A stretch of 64,000 nt of DNA from Camellia lanceoleosa (lineage: Eukaryota > Streptophyta > Magnoliopsida > Ericales > Theaceae). Location of the stretch: assembly GCA_025200525.1 (NCBI GenBank), contig CM045767.1:10957273-11021272 (forward strand), written 5' to 3'. Positions 1 through 10,597 of this stretch are shown here, piece after piece (the first letter of the stretch is position 1; each line of letters begins with the position of its first letter). The notes under the pieces were generated by a model. The model was not told where the DNA came from. It was given only the letters and a program-made list of their open reading frames with translations, and searched no databases. A program made the position numbers and the translations under genes.

Positions 1-460
1 TATTTTTAAAAACACATTATTGTCAATTTTTTTAGAAACAAATACAATAAAATGAAGAGGTTATAGTTATCGGATTAACTTAAATTGTTTCATGAATGAT
101 ATACACACAACCTTATAAAATGAACGATTTTGATTATTAAAACTCAACCTAGACACTACTTTCAATCCAAAAATTTTGGACCAAAAATAAACCTAATCCA
201 TACAAAAATATATAAATCTGTGGGGAGCCCGAAATGGGTTTGTCCCACATCAGTGTGAGAGGCATCCACAACCCACTTAATAAGTTGATTAACTCCTCTA
301 ACTAGCATTAGGCCTTTTCTAAATAAGAACAAAATCATGAGACTCCGGCCAAAGCAGACAATATTGTGTTAGTAGGGTTGGGTTGGCAACTTCATTAAAT
401 GAGTTTGTTCTACATCGGTTTGAAAAGCATCCACGATATCAATAAGATTTTATAAGATTT
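1..460. other. AT-rich intergenic DNA, no gene seen
   Basis: No coding region is recognisable. Two related stretches, near 232-276 and 397-440, share the pattern 'aaatgRgtttgtYcYacatc..tg..agcatccac'. They may be remnants of a small retroelement (the TGTCCCACATC motif is common in plant TRIM-like repeats), but no ends could be defined. Confidence 0.5.
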
Positions 461-1070
461 ATTGGCAGAGCTCCACTTATCAAAAAATTTATCTATTCAT
501 TTGTTTTATGTATATGATTTTGTGTTTGATTTATGTGTTAATAAACTTATTGTTAGTGAATTTAGGGAAAGGCTGGGATAAGGTGGGTCCAACGAAGCAT
601 GTCTTTAAGGTTTCAAAGTAAAGGTTAGATATTAGATCCATTATCCATTTCTTTTAAAGAGTGTTTGATTAATTTATTGGTGGAGCTCCACTTAGCAAAA
701 AATTTATCTATGAGAAAAGTTAGGGATTATGAAAAAATTTTCATGAAAATGATCATGAAAGATTTATGATCCTTTGATTACTTTGATTAGTGTGCGGTGC
801 TTTATTCCAAGTGTAATCTAAGGGTCACAAAATTTTGATGATTATTTTCGTGAAAGATTTTTCATGATACCTAACATTCTTTGTTTATCTATTCATTTGT
901 TTTATGTATATAATTTTGTGTTTGATTTATGTGTTAATAAACTTATTGTTAGTGAATTTAGGGAAAGGCTGGGATAAGGTGGGTCCAACGAAGCATTTCC
1001 TTAAGGCTTCAAAGTAAAGGTTAGAGATTAGATCCATTATCCATTTCTTTTAAGAGTGTTTGATTAATTT
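461..1070. repeat. Tandem duplication of a ~215-bp unit, second unit interrupted by a MITE
   Basis: Unit A (461-675) and unit B (676-1070) are adjacent direct repeats. Both begin attggYRgagctccactta and both contain the shared stretch 'gggaaaggctgggataaggtgggtccaacgaagca'-like sequence, followed by the same tail. Without the insertion and its target duplication, unit B is about the same length as unit A. Non-coding. Unit A is the unoccupied control for the MITE in unit B. Confidence 0.9.
711..883. mobile_element. 173-bp hAT-like MITE with 8-bp target duplication
   Basis: The element is flanked by TTTATCTA on both sides (703-710 and 884-891), while the matching place in unit A carries this octamer once. 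Its ends are imperfect inverted repeats of about 40 bp: 'gttagggattatgaaaaa' near the left end, and the reverse complement of the right end reads 'gttaggtatcatgaaaaa'. An 8-bp duplication is the hallmark of the hAT superfamily. There is no coding capacity. Confidence 0.85.
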
Positions 1071-2470
1071 TAGAGCTTGTAGTACACACGTTGACTGTCA
1101 AAGTTGAGGCAAATTTGTAGGTTAATTTGAGGCAAATGTGTAGGTGACTTGATGATGCAGTTGAGATTTAAAAACATTATATATTTTTATTTTGTATTTT
1201 AGAATTATTATTTAATAATGAATATTCTAGTTTAGTATAAAATAGTATAGAATTATTATATTTTCTTATTTAGCTTTTATTATTTTATGTTTCTTGTTTT
1301 GCATATTTCTTTTTTAAATATTCTTGACTAGCAAGAATATATCTTTTCTTTTTTTAGCTTTTTCTTGATTTGCAAAAATTATTTTAATATAAATAAAGAT
1401 GTAAGCCTTAAGATAATATAACATTTTATATTTGATTAATAAAAATTGAGACTTTTCTCAATATTGTTCATTTTCATAGAGTACCTCTAATTCCGATTTT
1501 TTTCGATACACTTTCCTACATCACTGGATTTGTTATTCTTAGTTGATTCACAATTTATCTATGTCAATTGTTATTCTTGGTTCTTCTTTTTCAATTACAC
1601 TATGGTGTACTTTAAAAACATTTTTATTATAATGTAACTGAATATAATGAAGTAGAAGAAATTAATGATTATAACATTAAATCACTATTATAATTAGACT
1701 CTCAAAAAATACGAGAGAAATTACAAGTAAATATAATGAGAATGATTCACACACAAGTAAGGAGAATTAATTTTTTAACATTTTGGTGAAAAGCAAGAAT
1801 ATGACGAACGGTCAGAAATCTTTTATAGTCAAGACTATTATTTAATAAGGATAAATTACACCGACTTCTAATGAAAAACAAGTTGGACTTTACATTAATT
1901 GTCCATAGAAAGGAATCAAATAATTGTATATATATAAATTAATGTGTATTTTAGATTATTTTTAATGATATGGACCATTAAGGATAAATTACACTAACTT
2001 AATGAAAAACAAGTCGGACTTTACATTAACAAGGATAAATTACACTAACATAATCAAAAATTGTATGTAGATGAATTAATGTGTATCTTAGATTCATTTT
2101 AATATGATATGGATCATTTTAAAAATAAATTTGCACCACATATTGATTATTATGTGCAATTTCGTTACACTTCTTTGTGCATGTTCCATTATTGTGGAAT
2201 TTTTTTTGGTACATCGGAAAGTACCATTATTGTGAATTGAGAAGCCCAGTTTGGAGCTCGGTGCTTAGGCCATGGAGCGGTGTGCAGTACCCATCAAAGG
2301 AAAAACCTTTAAGAACATGTCTAATGGACACTTATATTTGTGTGTAAAAATGTCTAATATGACAGAAAGTGATAATTAAAAAAAAAAATCAAATTTTGGT
2401 ATTAAAGCGTTTATTAGTTTAAAGAGTGAGTAGATGTTCTAATAATATAATTAAAGAATGTCTCAAAATA
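1071..2470. other. AT-rich intergenic DNA with a small local repeat
   Basis: No gene is seen. The phrase 'aaggataaattacac' followed by 'aatgaaaaacaagt(t/c)ggactttacatta' occurs near 1847-1900 and 1980-2029, with a shorter third copy near 2031-2051. This is a local direct repeat of about 130-bp spacing. Confidence 0.6.
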
Positions 2471-2480
2471 TAGGATTTCC

Positions 2481-2750
2481 TAGTTTAATTTAAATTTCAC
2501 TCCTTAGAGTTTCAAATTAAACAATTTGGTCTATATACTTTAAATTCAGTTTCAATTTGGTCGATTCGTTCAAATTTCTATTTAATTTTTCTATGTGGCA
2601 CCTTATAAAATTGACAAGTGTTCCAAAATTGTTATTTTAAATTTAGATAGAATGACTAAATTAAAACTATACTTAAATTATAGGGATTAAAGCGTTCAAT
2701 TTGAAATTATATGGACTAAGTGCAATTTGGACAATTAACCCTAAAATGAA
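2481..2750. mobile_element. Foldback (MITE-like) element
   Basis: Left arm (about 2490-2560, 'ctccttagagtttcaaat') and right arm (about 2665-2740) are imperfect inverted repeats. The reverse complement of the right arm reads 'agtccatataatttcaaatt', in step with the left arm. Non-coding; the exact ends and target duplication could not be fixed. Confidence 0.6.
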
Positions 2751-3400
2751 TTGGAGGGGGAGGAAGTTTTTAGTTAATCTTTCCTTAATTTTGACATAAG
2801 CAATCTTACGTTGGCAAGACTAACTGAGATCATAAGAGGTTTGTCATCAACAAGATATCACTAATAAAGTTGACTACTCTTTTACTTTAACTAACACTAT
2901 TGCTTGCTTCCTTACTTGATACTTAAGTTTCTTATACTTGTGGTTTCAAGAATTTTATAAAGCAAATTCAAAAAAGCAAAAACAAGAGAAAGGGCATTGC
3001 TATTATAGTTACTAGTTTTAATATGGATGATACTGTAAAGTTTCATAACTTTTTTTGTACCTAAATAAATATGGAAATTAATTAAATTTAATATGAATCA
3101 TGACTTACGATTTAAAAAAAAAAAAAAAAGATTCATTAGAAGATTATAGTTTCTTCTAGATAAGGATTCTATACAATGAACATTTTTATGTAATAATTTT
3201 GTGGTGCTTTTTATCAAAATAAATTATATCGATAAAAAGTAAATAATTCAACAATTTAAATATGTGGGAACCACAAAAACTTATCGATTACTCACAAGTT
3301 CGATGAGCTTTAGTGATCTGTAAGTTTTTCTCTGTACACGTAAACGTATTATCCAAAAGTGAATATATATGCTTCAACCTATGACCTTTCTTTATTTATA
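2751..3400. other. AT-rich intergenic DNA, nothing recognised
   Basis: No ORF of interest, RNA gene or repeat with definable ends is seen. A poly-A run lies at about 3115-3128. Confidence 0.5.
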
Positions 3401-3406
3401 AATTTA

Positions 3407-3568
3407 GGTCTTATTTGTCATAATTTAAAAAAGTTAAAAAGTTAAAAAGTCACTATCCTATTTAAGTCACATCACTTCTCGAACACATCACTTCAAACCC
3501 AACTCATATTCAACTCATATTTTATAAAAAATCAAAAAGTACAATTATTTAAACCATCCCAAACCACC
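3407..3568. mobile_element. Tourist/Harbinger-like MITE (older copy)
   Basis: The inside is closely similar to the MITE at 5099-5262: both carry 'aaaaagtcactatc' followed by 'cacatcac...cacatcac.tcaaaccca'. The ends are related inverted repeats (ggtcttatttg / reverse complement of right end ggtggtttggg). The flanks are TTA on the left and TTT on the right, so the 3-bp duplication is imperfect. Confidence 0.6.
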
Positions 3569-4147
3569 TTTTAATATTAAAAAAAGAGAGAGCGCTAGTT
3601 ACAAGTTACTTTCTTTTTTTTATTATTAGTTATCCTTAAAAAATAATAAAGAAAGACTACTAATTATTGTGATCATTATCATCCATACTCTTTATGGCTT
3701 TAAATTATTCTAAAGTGTTTATTACAGTGGGGGACAGTAAGATAATTTATTAAAACAAAAAAAATAGAAATAAAAGAGAAAAGGCAAAAATACAATTATT
3801 TCTAAAGATAATACATGAAGTTAAAGGGCATGAGAGCATGGCTAAAATGTCTTATGTCTCAATAGTTCAGGTAATTATTCAGTAATTTCGAAATATAGAC
3901 AAGTGATTTTTATAGTATTGTGATTAGTAAAGAAAGTGGATAGATGGGATATTATGTTGGGTGATTGGAGAACATGAAAGAACATATTAAATGATGATTA
4001 ATTAAGAAATGCAGACACGTGATACTTCAAGGCGTTAACTAATTTTCCATGGTTCAATAGTTGGAAAGCAAAAGGTTATAAAACAATATTGGCCCCAAAC
4101 ACATTCTTCATTTCCTTGTACTACAAGCTAATTTTTAAAAGAAAAAT
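3569..4147. other. AT-rich intergenic DNA, nothing recognised
   Basis: No supported gene, RNA or repeat with definable ends. Confidence 0.5.
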
Positions 4148-4272
4148 GATTTGTGGCACTAAAAGTTAGGCACTAATGTCCCTAATTTTCATTTTGGGTA
4201 ACTTTTTTTTTTTTTTTTTGCCTTATATGAAAATTAAAAACATTAGTGCCCAACTTTTTAGTGCCACAAATC
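4148..4272. mobile_element. Short foldback MITE with ~45-bp near-perfect arms
   Basis: The left arm starts gatttgtggcactaaaagtt and the reverse complement of the right arm starts gatttgtggcactaaaaagt. The match continues for about 45 bp with few differences, around a short T-rich loop. The RNA of either strand would form one long hairpin. No target duplication could be assigned confidently. Confidence 0.75.
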
Positions 4273-4930
4273 AAAACCGTTTTTAAAAATATATATATAT
4301 ATATTGTTTTGGAAACACAGCTTGTTTTCCTCCATATTTGTAGAGTGGGAGTCCAGCTAGCCCACCACGGGCCCACTGTAATGACTCAATTTGTTATTTT
4401 TGAAATCCTTTTTTTTTGTAGATTATCATCTACACATAATGGCCTACAAAATAAATTAGTCAAATTATTGAAATAGAGCCTCGAACCCAACTAGGTGTAA
4501 AGTGGAGAAGATTTGGTTGGCCTTCTTATCCATAAGCATTTGGGAATAAATAAAGTGAGATTTCACCTAAGCTGCAACTTTAGTAGGCAACTTTTGGATA
4601 ATGGGAGATTTGATGCAGTAATGGGAAACAAATATATAATTTTATGGATGAATTTGATTATTTTTCATCTCCTATGTTATGTTAAGATTATATGTATAAT
4701 GTGACATTTGTAGCGTAAATCCACACACACAACAACAACAAAAACAAAAACAAAAACAAAAAAGAGATAAAATTAATCTAGTGATAGATATACATAGCAA
4801 TCTTCTTTTTAAAAAAAAAATATGCAAGAGCATTTTCAGCAGTAGCAGACTCGCTCATGATTAAGTATTTTGTCTCATATGAATCATGCTAGTTATCAAA
4901 GGCTATCTACACATAAAAAATCAATAACTG
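4273..4930. other. AT-rich intergenic DNA with simple repeats
   Basis: An (AT)n run lies near 4288-4304 and a CAA/CAAAA run near 4731-4761. No gene is recognised. Confidence 0.5.
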
Positions 4931-5545
4931 TGTTTGGTTTCAGCTTCCTGAAAATTAAGTTTTTTGTATTTTATGTTTTTTTTTTTTAGTGAATATTTTT
5001 AAAATTTTGAGCAATTTTTTTACTTTCTTAAATGCACTTTACTTAGATGTATTTAAATAGTGAAATATTTATGAAAAAATATTTTAAAAAATTAATAAGG
5101 GCTAGTTTGGCATGTACTAAGTAAGCTAAAAAGTCAAAAAGTCACTATCTTATTTAAATCACATCACCTCTCTAACACATCACATCAAACCCAATGCAAA
5201 CCCAACCCAAACTCACCAATAAGTCAAAAAGTACACTTTTTCAAGATATCCCAAACCAATCCTAAATACACAAAAATACAAAAAATATACTGAATTTTTT
5301 TTTTTGTATTTTTGGTATTTAATGAATTTTTTAAAGATTTTTTCACAAATATTATACTCTTTAAGTGTATTTATGTTAGGTTTATTTAAAAAAAATTTAA
5401 AAAAAATTTGTTTAAAATATTTTTAAAAAAAATTAGTGAAAACAAAAAAATACGAAAAAAGAAAAAGTAGAATTTTTTGAAAAGTAAATTCTGAATATTA
5501 AAACCAAACAAAATTCTCACTCTTTTTTTTGTTCTCTTTTTGCCT
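4931..5545. mobile_element. AT-rich foldback repeat (family member A) hosting a nested MITE
   Basis: The start 'tgtttggtttcagctt' and an end whose reverse complement reads 'ttttgtttggttttaat' are inverted. The body (agtgaatatttttaaaattt, aaatatt...aaaaaattaataa, aagtgtatttatgttaggt) matches the element at 6171-6600 in the same direction and the one at 15250-15605 in reverse. A 164-bp MITE sits inside it. Non-coding. Confidence 0.65.
5099..5262. mobile_element. 164-bp Tourist/Harbinger-like MITE with TAA target duplication
   Basis: Flanked by TAA at 5096-5098 and 5263-5265. The termini are GGGCTAGTTTGGCAT and, reverse-complemented, GGATTGGTTTGGGAT. The related AT-rich repeat at 6171-6600 has the unoccupied version (attaataaatatacaaaaat) of the site occupied here (attaa|taa-MITE-taa|atacacaaaaat). 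The 3-bp TAA duplication and termini fit the PIF/Harbinger superfamily. Confidence 0.85.
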
Positions 5546-6170
5546 CTGTCATTAAAATTCAAATTTAAACACAATAATAATTCTTGAAATAGTTAGCTAA
5601 ATATAGAGTGTTTTTAGGAGTAAATACTTAATTAATGTGGTTAGCAAAAATAGAAGGTGTATTTTTTGTGTACTCTTTTGCGCTTGCAGGGACGGAATTA
5701 ATAAGAGACGGTGAGGGGCCATGGTCCCTGTCCAAAATGAAAAATTATTGGGTATTTATAAGGTACCATGTGATATGTCATTTGGTATCTTTTAATCAAT
5801 CATAAATTATGTAACTCCTCTCATATTTTCATAATAGGTCCTATAATCTAAACTAATGAGAATAAAGGAAGGCACCAAGTGATATTGTCACATGGTAAAA
5901 CAATGCTAATATGCTATGTTGTCTAAAACTTTCTTGATATTACAAAAGGCCTTTCCTTAATTTATGAATATTTTAAACTTCATATTTCTTAATAAAACAA
6001 GCTTCTATGTACAAATGTATTGGAACACCAAAAAACATAGCTCTGTTTTTTTAAAAATTATTTAATACAAGCATAATTAAACAGTAATAATACGTTAATT
6101 ATATTTCTTTTATCACATTTTATTTATCACTTGATGAAGCATGCTTATAATGATGATATAATATTAATCA
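5546..6170. other. Intergenic DNA, nothing recognised
   Basis: No supported gene or RNA. A local GC-richer phrase at 5690-5735 (agggacgg...ggggccatggtccctg) has no recognisable context. Confidence 0.5.
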
Positions 6171-6600
6171 GTGTGTTTGGTTTAAGTTTTTTCAATTAAA
6201 TTTTTGCTTCTCGTGTTTTTTATTTTTAGTAAATATTTTTAAAATTTTAAGCATTTTTTTTTTTGGACTTTTTTAGATGCATCTTACTTAGATGTGTCTA
6301 AAAAATAAAATATTTGTAAAAAAATATTTTAAAAAATTAATAAATATACAAAAATATGAAAAAATATATTGAATTTTCGTATTTTTTATATTTTGGTATT
6401 TAGTGAATTTAAAAAAAAATCACAAAAATTATACTTTTTAAGTGTATTTATGTTAGGTGTGTCTAAAAATTTTTAAAAAAAACTTAAAATATTTTTAAAA
6501 ATTCAAAAAAAAAAAAAAAAAAAAAAAAAAAACAACAACAACAACAACAACAACAAAGTAAAATTTTTTGAAAAGTATTTTTAGAAAACTCAGACCAAGA
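6171..6600. mobile_element. AT-rich foldback repeat (family member B)
   Basis: Same family as 4931-5545 but without the nested MITE. It starts 'gtgtttggtttaagtttttt', and near 6570-6592 the reverse complement of the end reads 'cttggtctgagttttc'. It contains a long A run and a (CAA)n microsatellite at about 6532-6556. Confidence 0.6.
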
Positions 6601-6705
6601 AAAGTAAATGAGATTCATATGAGACCCCATTGAAAACTTTTGAAATTTGAACCCACAAAAAAATAGTGACTTTTAGTTTTATAGATAATTGAGTTGACAT
6701 ATACA

Positions 6706-6736
<31 letters not shown>

Positions 6737-6912
6737 TCAATTAACTTATGATTTCTCTTTTAGTTAATTGTTTAAGTTGAATATATATGACTTGGCTTTT
6801 GATCATGTTATGAAAATACAAAATATTTTTTATGCATTATTTTAGTATCATTTCTTGGCTATTTCTCATTATTGAATTGAAAGATAACAACACATAACAA
6901 TTGATATTAAAA

Positions 6913-6944
<32 letters not shown>

Positions 6945-7173
6945 TCATACCTTAATCCCTCCGGAGTAAAAATTCTGGTTCCTCCCCGTGCGTGTGTTCT
7001 TTTACTAAACAAATTATTTAACAGTGTTGGAGTTGTTCTTATTATCAAAAAAATATGCATAGCCAACTTAGAGGTAATTATGTCAAGTCTAGGTAGCTAG
7101 AAAATACATGTAAATTTTACTTTAAAAAATCAAAACATATGATTCAGATTTTTTGGTGAATATATGATTTAGA
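6601..7173. other. Intergenic DNA with microsatellites
   Basis: A (CA)n run lies near 6702-6719 followed by poly-A, and an (AT)n run near 6911-6944. No gene is recognised. The last three bases before the CACTA element, TTC (7174-7176), are its target duplication. Confidence 0.5.
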
Positions 7174-7176
7174 TTC

Positions 7177-7189
7177 CACTACAAAAAAA
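7177..7189 (+). repeat. Left terminal inverted repeat of the CACTA element
   Basis: CACTACAAAAAAA, which differs at one position from the right terminus (CACTACAAGAAAA when read inward). Confidence 0.9.
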
Positions 7190-7194
7190 AATTG

Positions 7195-7600
7195 TTTTTT
7201 GCCACGGCAAAACGCCGTCGCAAATACCCCAAACGCCGTCTCAAAAGGTATTTGCGACGGTAAAATTTGTTTTTACGACGGCAAGTAGGGATCGCAACAA
7301 AAGAGATTGCAAAAGGGTTTTAGCGACGGCAAGTGCCGTCGCCTTTGCTTTTGCGACGGCAAATTTCTGTCGCCAATAATGGATAAATTTTCTGAGTTTT
7401 TTGCGACGGCAACACAGTGCCGTCGCTAAAAGTGTATTTGCGACAGCAAGCAGAGCCATCGCTAAAGGACTATTGGCGACGGCAATAAAACCGTCGCTAA
7501 AGGCATTACATTTCAACCAATTTCCTATCTTTTGCGACAGCAAATGTGCCGTCGCAAAAAACCCTATTTCAATTTTTTTTTTTTTTGAGACGGTGTGTGC
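7195..7600. repeat. Left subterminal repeat array of the CACTA element
   Basis: About a dozen copies, in both directions, of a motif close to TTTGCGACGGCAA / TTGCCGTCGCAAA, often as facing pairs. In CACTA elements such subterminal arrays are the binding sites of the TnpA-type protein. ORFs across this stretch on both strands are by-products of the repeat and not genes. Confidence 0.85.
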
Positions 7601-7989
7601 TGCCATCTCAAAAAAAAAATGTAATAAAATTATTAAAATTATGAAAATGAGCTGTCTTAAATGAAAAATAACTTTAAAAAAAACCAATAATTACAAAATA
7701 ATATAAAAAATCCAGTATATAAATAAAAATTCATCCATAATTAAAAATATAAAAATTCATCCCTAATTAAAAATATGAAAATTCATCTTCCATTTTTTCC
7801 TTTTTGCTATCATACATTGTACAAGAAAGACTAACTAATTAACAAACTTCATGCAGATACCTTTGCCACAAAACCCAAAAAAAAAAAAAAAAATTTACAA
7901 ATTAACAATGGACACATAAGACTTTGCAAACAACTGCAATTAGAAAGAGGTTCAACCCTTTCAATCAATTACCCCATCTGGGAAATCTT

Positions 7990-8193
7990 CTATGCACTCA
8001 ATGTAGGAGATAGAAAACCTGCTCCAAAGTCTCCCCCAAGAAAGACAAGTAGCTGCTGTCCATGCTCAGCACAGTAACCCACAAGCTCAACTACATCAGC
8101 ATGTTTAAGCTTGGAGACACTAAACACTAGTTCAAGGAAATCTTCATTGCTCTGCTTCCTGCAAGCTGTAGTATCGAGTTTCTTGACTGCTAG
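7990..8193 (-). pseudogene. Captured fragment of a STRUBBELIG-receptor-family-like kinase
   Basis: Read on the minus strand from 8193, the frame gives LAVKKLD, then an F-x-E-L-V region, then HADVVELVGYCAEHGQQLLV, ending at a TAG at 7990-7992. LAVKKLD contains the VAIK-type lysine (beta-3 strand), and the rest matches the alphaC-to-beta-5 part of the kinase N-lobe of STRUBBELIG-type receptor kinases. The signal peptide, LRRs, membrane segment and C-lobe are missing, so it cannot work as a kinase. After QQLLV the match is lost. It lies inside the CACTA element on the same strand as the other captured pieces, at the downstream end of the series. The family call rests on recall, with no search run. 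Confidence 0.65.
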
Positions 8194-8200
8194 TAGCTAA

Positions 8201-9300
8201 GAAAAACATAATTAAGTCAGAAAAGATTATGTGTCAACAAAGGAAATAGTATCATCAAACTTCTATTCAAAACAAATCATTCACATTTCTTGCATTCCAG
8301 ACCAGAAACCCTCTCAATGAAAGCATTCAACCAACACTAGAAATAAATGAAAATTATCTACCAAAGATGCAAACAAAACTATATCGAAATTTGTCTAGTA
8401 AATGAAGAAGCATGTTTGATAACCATGATAAATTAATCATGTTTGATTTCCAATCTAAATGATAAATTAGTAAATAATAAAAGTAAACTTAAAAATCAAA
8501 CAATGTCTGTTTTGTTTTGTGATTCATCCGTTTTTTTTTTGCCACAAATTGAACATTTGCATAGTTGGGCTTTGGGAACCAAGGGGAGCACAACCCTAAA
8601 TTATTATGTGCAAAACCCATTTTTTTTTAATAAAGTTATCAGGATATGTATCGGTATGAATGATACGGTCAATATCAAACAGAATCGACAACTAATATCA
8701 ATTAATGAGACCATTTATTAACTAAACCCATGTCATTTTTGAAAAAATGAGACCATTTATCTTGCAGTTAGCAAGGATCGGATTTAATTTGAATCCAATC
8801 CACAAAATCAGAATTCATTAACAAATATCTGATCCGATAATCATATAAAATCAAGGATGGATCTAGGGGTGCGGATGGGGAAACCACACCCCCAAAAATT
8901 TGAAAAATATCAAATATTATATTGAAAATTTTAAAATAATTTAAAATTATAAGGGTTTGCACACCAAATATACTTTTGCATCCTCATAGTGATAATTCTG
9001 GATCCGTTCCAATCTAATTCATCTAGTTATTTATTATCTAATCGGATTCAATCCGATTTTAATGTTTTATTTTTTATATGTATATTATAATACAGAAGTA
9101 ATGGCTGACAACCAGAAAAATCCAAAAACAATGTGAAATTCAAATAAACAAATGGAGAGTTATAATAAATCGGGTCGGGTCGGGTCGGATCAGGTTTTCA
9201 AATAGGAAGCCTAAATAGACCAGATTCATATTCAGATGATCGCTTATTGAATTTGTCATAATCAGATTAGGTTCAGATTTGGATTTTTTTTATAACTGTA
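8201..9300. other. CACTA interior, probably captured intron or intergenic DNA
   Basis: AT-rich. A short GGGTC repeat lies at about 9171-9190 (cgggtcgggtcgggtcgg). A phrase at 8855-8905 (ggatggatctaggggtgcggatgggg) looks like part of another dispersed repeat. No coding exon is recognised. Confidence 0.45.
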
Positions 9301-9441
9301 TTAGATTCAGATTATGCTGAATCCAGCCCAACCAAACAACAGATAATTTTCCGTGCAAAATCCAAACATTAGAAAACAAGTCAATTTAACAGAAAATATT
9401 TTCTGCAGAAAATGAATTAGATGAGAATGTTTGGAGAATAC

Positions 9442-9663
9442 CTGAACTGCTCGAAGGACGGCATCAGTCAGTGGGGGTAGAGGCATCTTAAGATTGCCAC
9501 AGTCCCATTCGCCATACCTTGTATCTCTGTTTCGGAATGAATACATGTCATATCCTTGCTTACGTGCCATGACCCCTCATAACAGTGGCCATCAGCAAAG
9601 TGATAAACACCAAAGCCGTGGATTTTGTCCCCAAAGTATTCCCCAGCATATCTATCCCCATTT
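9442..9663 (-). pseudogene. Captured exon of a plant MORN-repeat protein
   Basis: On the minus strand the exon begins after an acceptor (ttggttttgtag, AG at 9664-9665) and ends at a donor (CAG|GTATTC, GT at 9440-9441). It encodes NGDRYAGEYFGDKIHGFGVY followed by one more MORN-type unit (FADGHCYEGSW), then after a frame change RKQGYDMYSFRN, GEWDCGNL and PLPPLTDAVLRAVQ. This is the C-terminal MORN block of a conserved plant family often labelled 'SET7/9-like MORN protein'. The frame change after EGSWH fits the loss of several bases in that MORN unit. Splice sites are intact but the product would be frameshifted. It belongs to the same-strand series of captured pieces in the CACTA element. Confidence 0.75.
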
Positions 9664-9734
9664 CTACAAAACCAATCATAAAGACATATCAACATTAAAT
9701 TTCCTCAACAAAGTTAAACAATTAAAGAAACAAT

Positions 9735-10172
9735 GAGCAACCAGTCGATATTTCCTCCTCTGTTAAGTTTTCCAAACAAGATGGCATCAAGGAACCATCC
9801 AAGTCAAAATCGACAAAATTAGCACCTACTACAACTATATTTTGGATGACATAAGTGCATTATTAAACTGCTCTAAATAGGGTCAAAAAAATATAAAACA
9901 TTCAATTCCTTCAACAGAATTACATGTTTTCACTTAGGAACGGATCACAAATCTTACCCATAACAAGCAATTTGAAAAGTAAGAAAATGAAGAAGAATAA
10001 ATAGCTTTTAGAAACTATTAAAGAAAAAGAAAAAAAGCAATCAATCGATATTTTCTCCTCTGTTACAATTTTCCAAACACGATGACATCGAGAAACTGAA
10101 CAAAGTCAACAAATTTAACACCAACTACTACAACTATATTTTTGATGACATAAATTGATTATTAAAATGCCT
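9735..10172. repeat. Pair of ~140-bp direct repeats flanking unrelated DNA
   Basis: 9735-9880 and 10037-10172 share 'gcaaYcaRtcgatatttYctcctctgtta', a 'ttttccaaaca.gatg.catc' segment and 'tactacaactatattt.gatgacataa'. They lie upstream (minus-strand sense) of the MORN exon and are probably duplicated intron DNA. No coding is seen in either copy. Confidence 0.7.
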
Positions 10173-10480
10173 TACAATGACAAGTAAATACATGAACACA
10201 ATGGATTTGTAGCAAAAAATTCCATTCCCTATATATGATGTCTCTACATTTTCTTTTTTAATTAATATTTTATAATTAAAAAGTCTACATTGTATTCATC
10301 AAGATCAAATCAAGAAAAATGAAATCTTGGGTAGAAATTAAAAACTAAAAACTCATATCATATATCAAGAAACTTTCATCAAATGACATGAACTAAACAA
10401 AGATGAAATCTTTCATCTTTGTATGAAACTGATTTCAAAACAACATCTGAAATCACAAAACAATTCCAAACTTCATCATG

Positions 10481-10597
10481 GGTCAGAATCATAGGCAAAC
10501 TGATCGTCTGGATCTTACTCGGCCTCTCAAACTTCATCTCCACATATAAACCCTTCAACAAGTCAGCAGACAGATTCAATTCCTCGAACAGGTCTAC
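10481..10597 (-). pseudogene. Captured fragment of a DEAD-box RNA helicase (RH38/LOS4-like)
   Basis: The minus-strand frame from about 10594 gives DLFEELNLSADLLKGLYVEM, then KFERPSKIQTISLPMILT. This is the stretch just before motif I of DEAD-box helicases. The F...L..LLKG...M.F..PSKIQ..SLP pattern contains the Q-motif (F upstream, P-S-K-I-Q), and the wording is closest to plant RH38/LOS4. The match stops at MILT (10481), before the GKT and DEAD motifs, so there is no helicase function. It is joined directly, without intron, to the RING fragment at 10598-10668. Family recalled, no search run. Confidence 0.7.

Noticed and set aside
241..262. Upstream sequence element of a plant U-snRNA gene (tcccacatc)
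   Set aside because: No TATA at the proper distance and no snRNA-like sequence follows; the motif recurs at about 410 as part of a repeat.
711..1070. Solo LTR interpretation of the repeat at 461-1070
   Set aside because: The two units are adjacent tandem copies without TG...CA ends, and the insertion has hAT-like features.
7241..7687. 148-codon minus-strand ORF and an 87-codon plus-strand ORF
   Set aside because: Both cover the CACTA subterminal motif array; the repeated AVA/ATA residues come from the gcgacggca motif.
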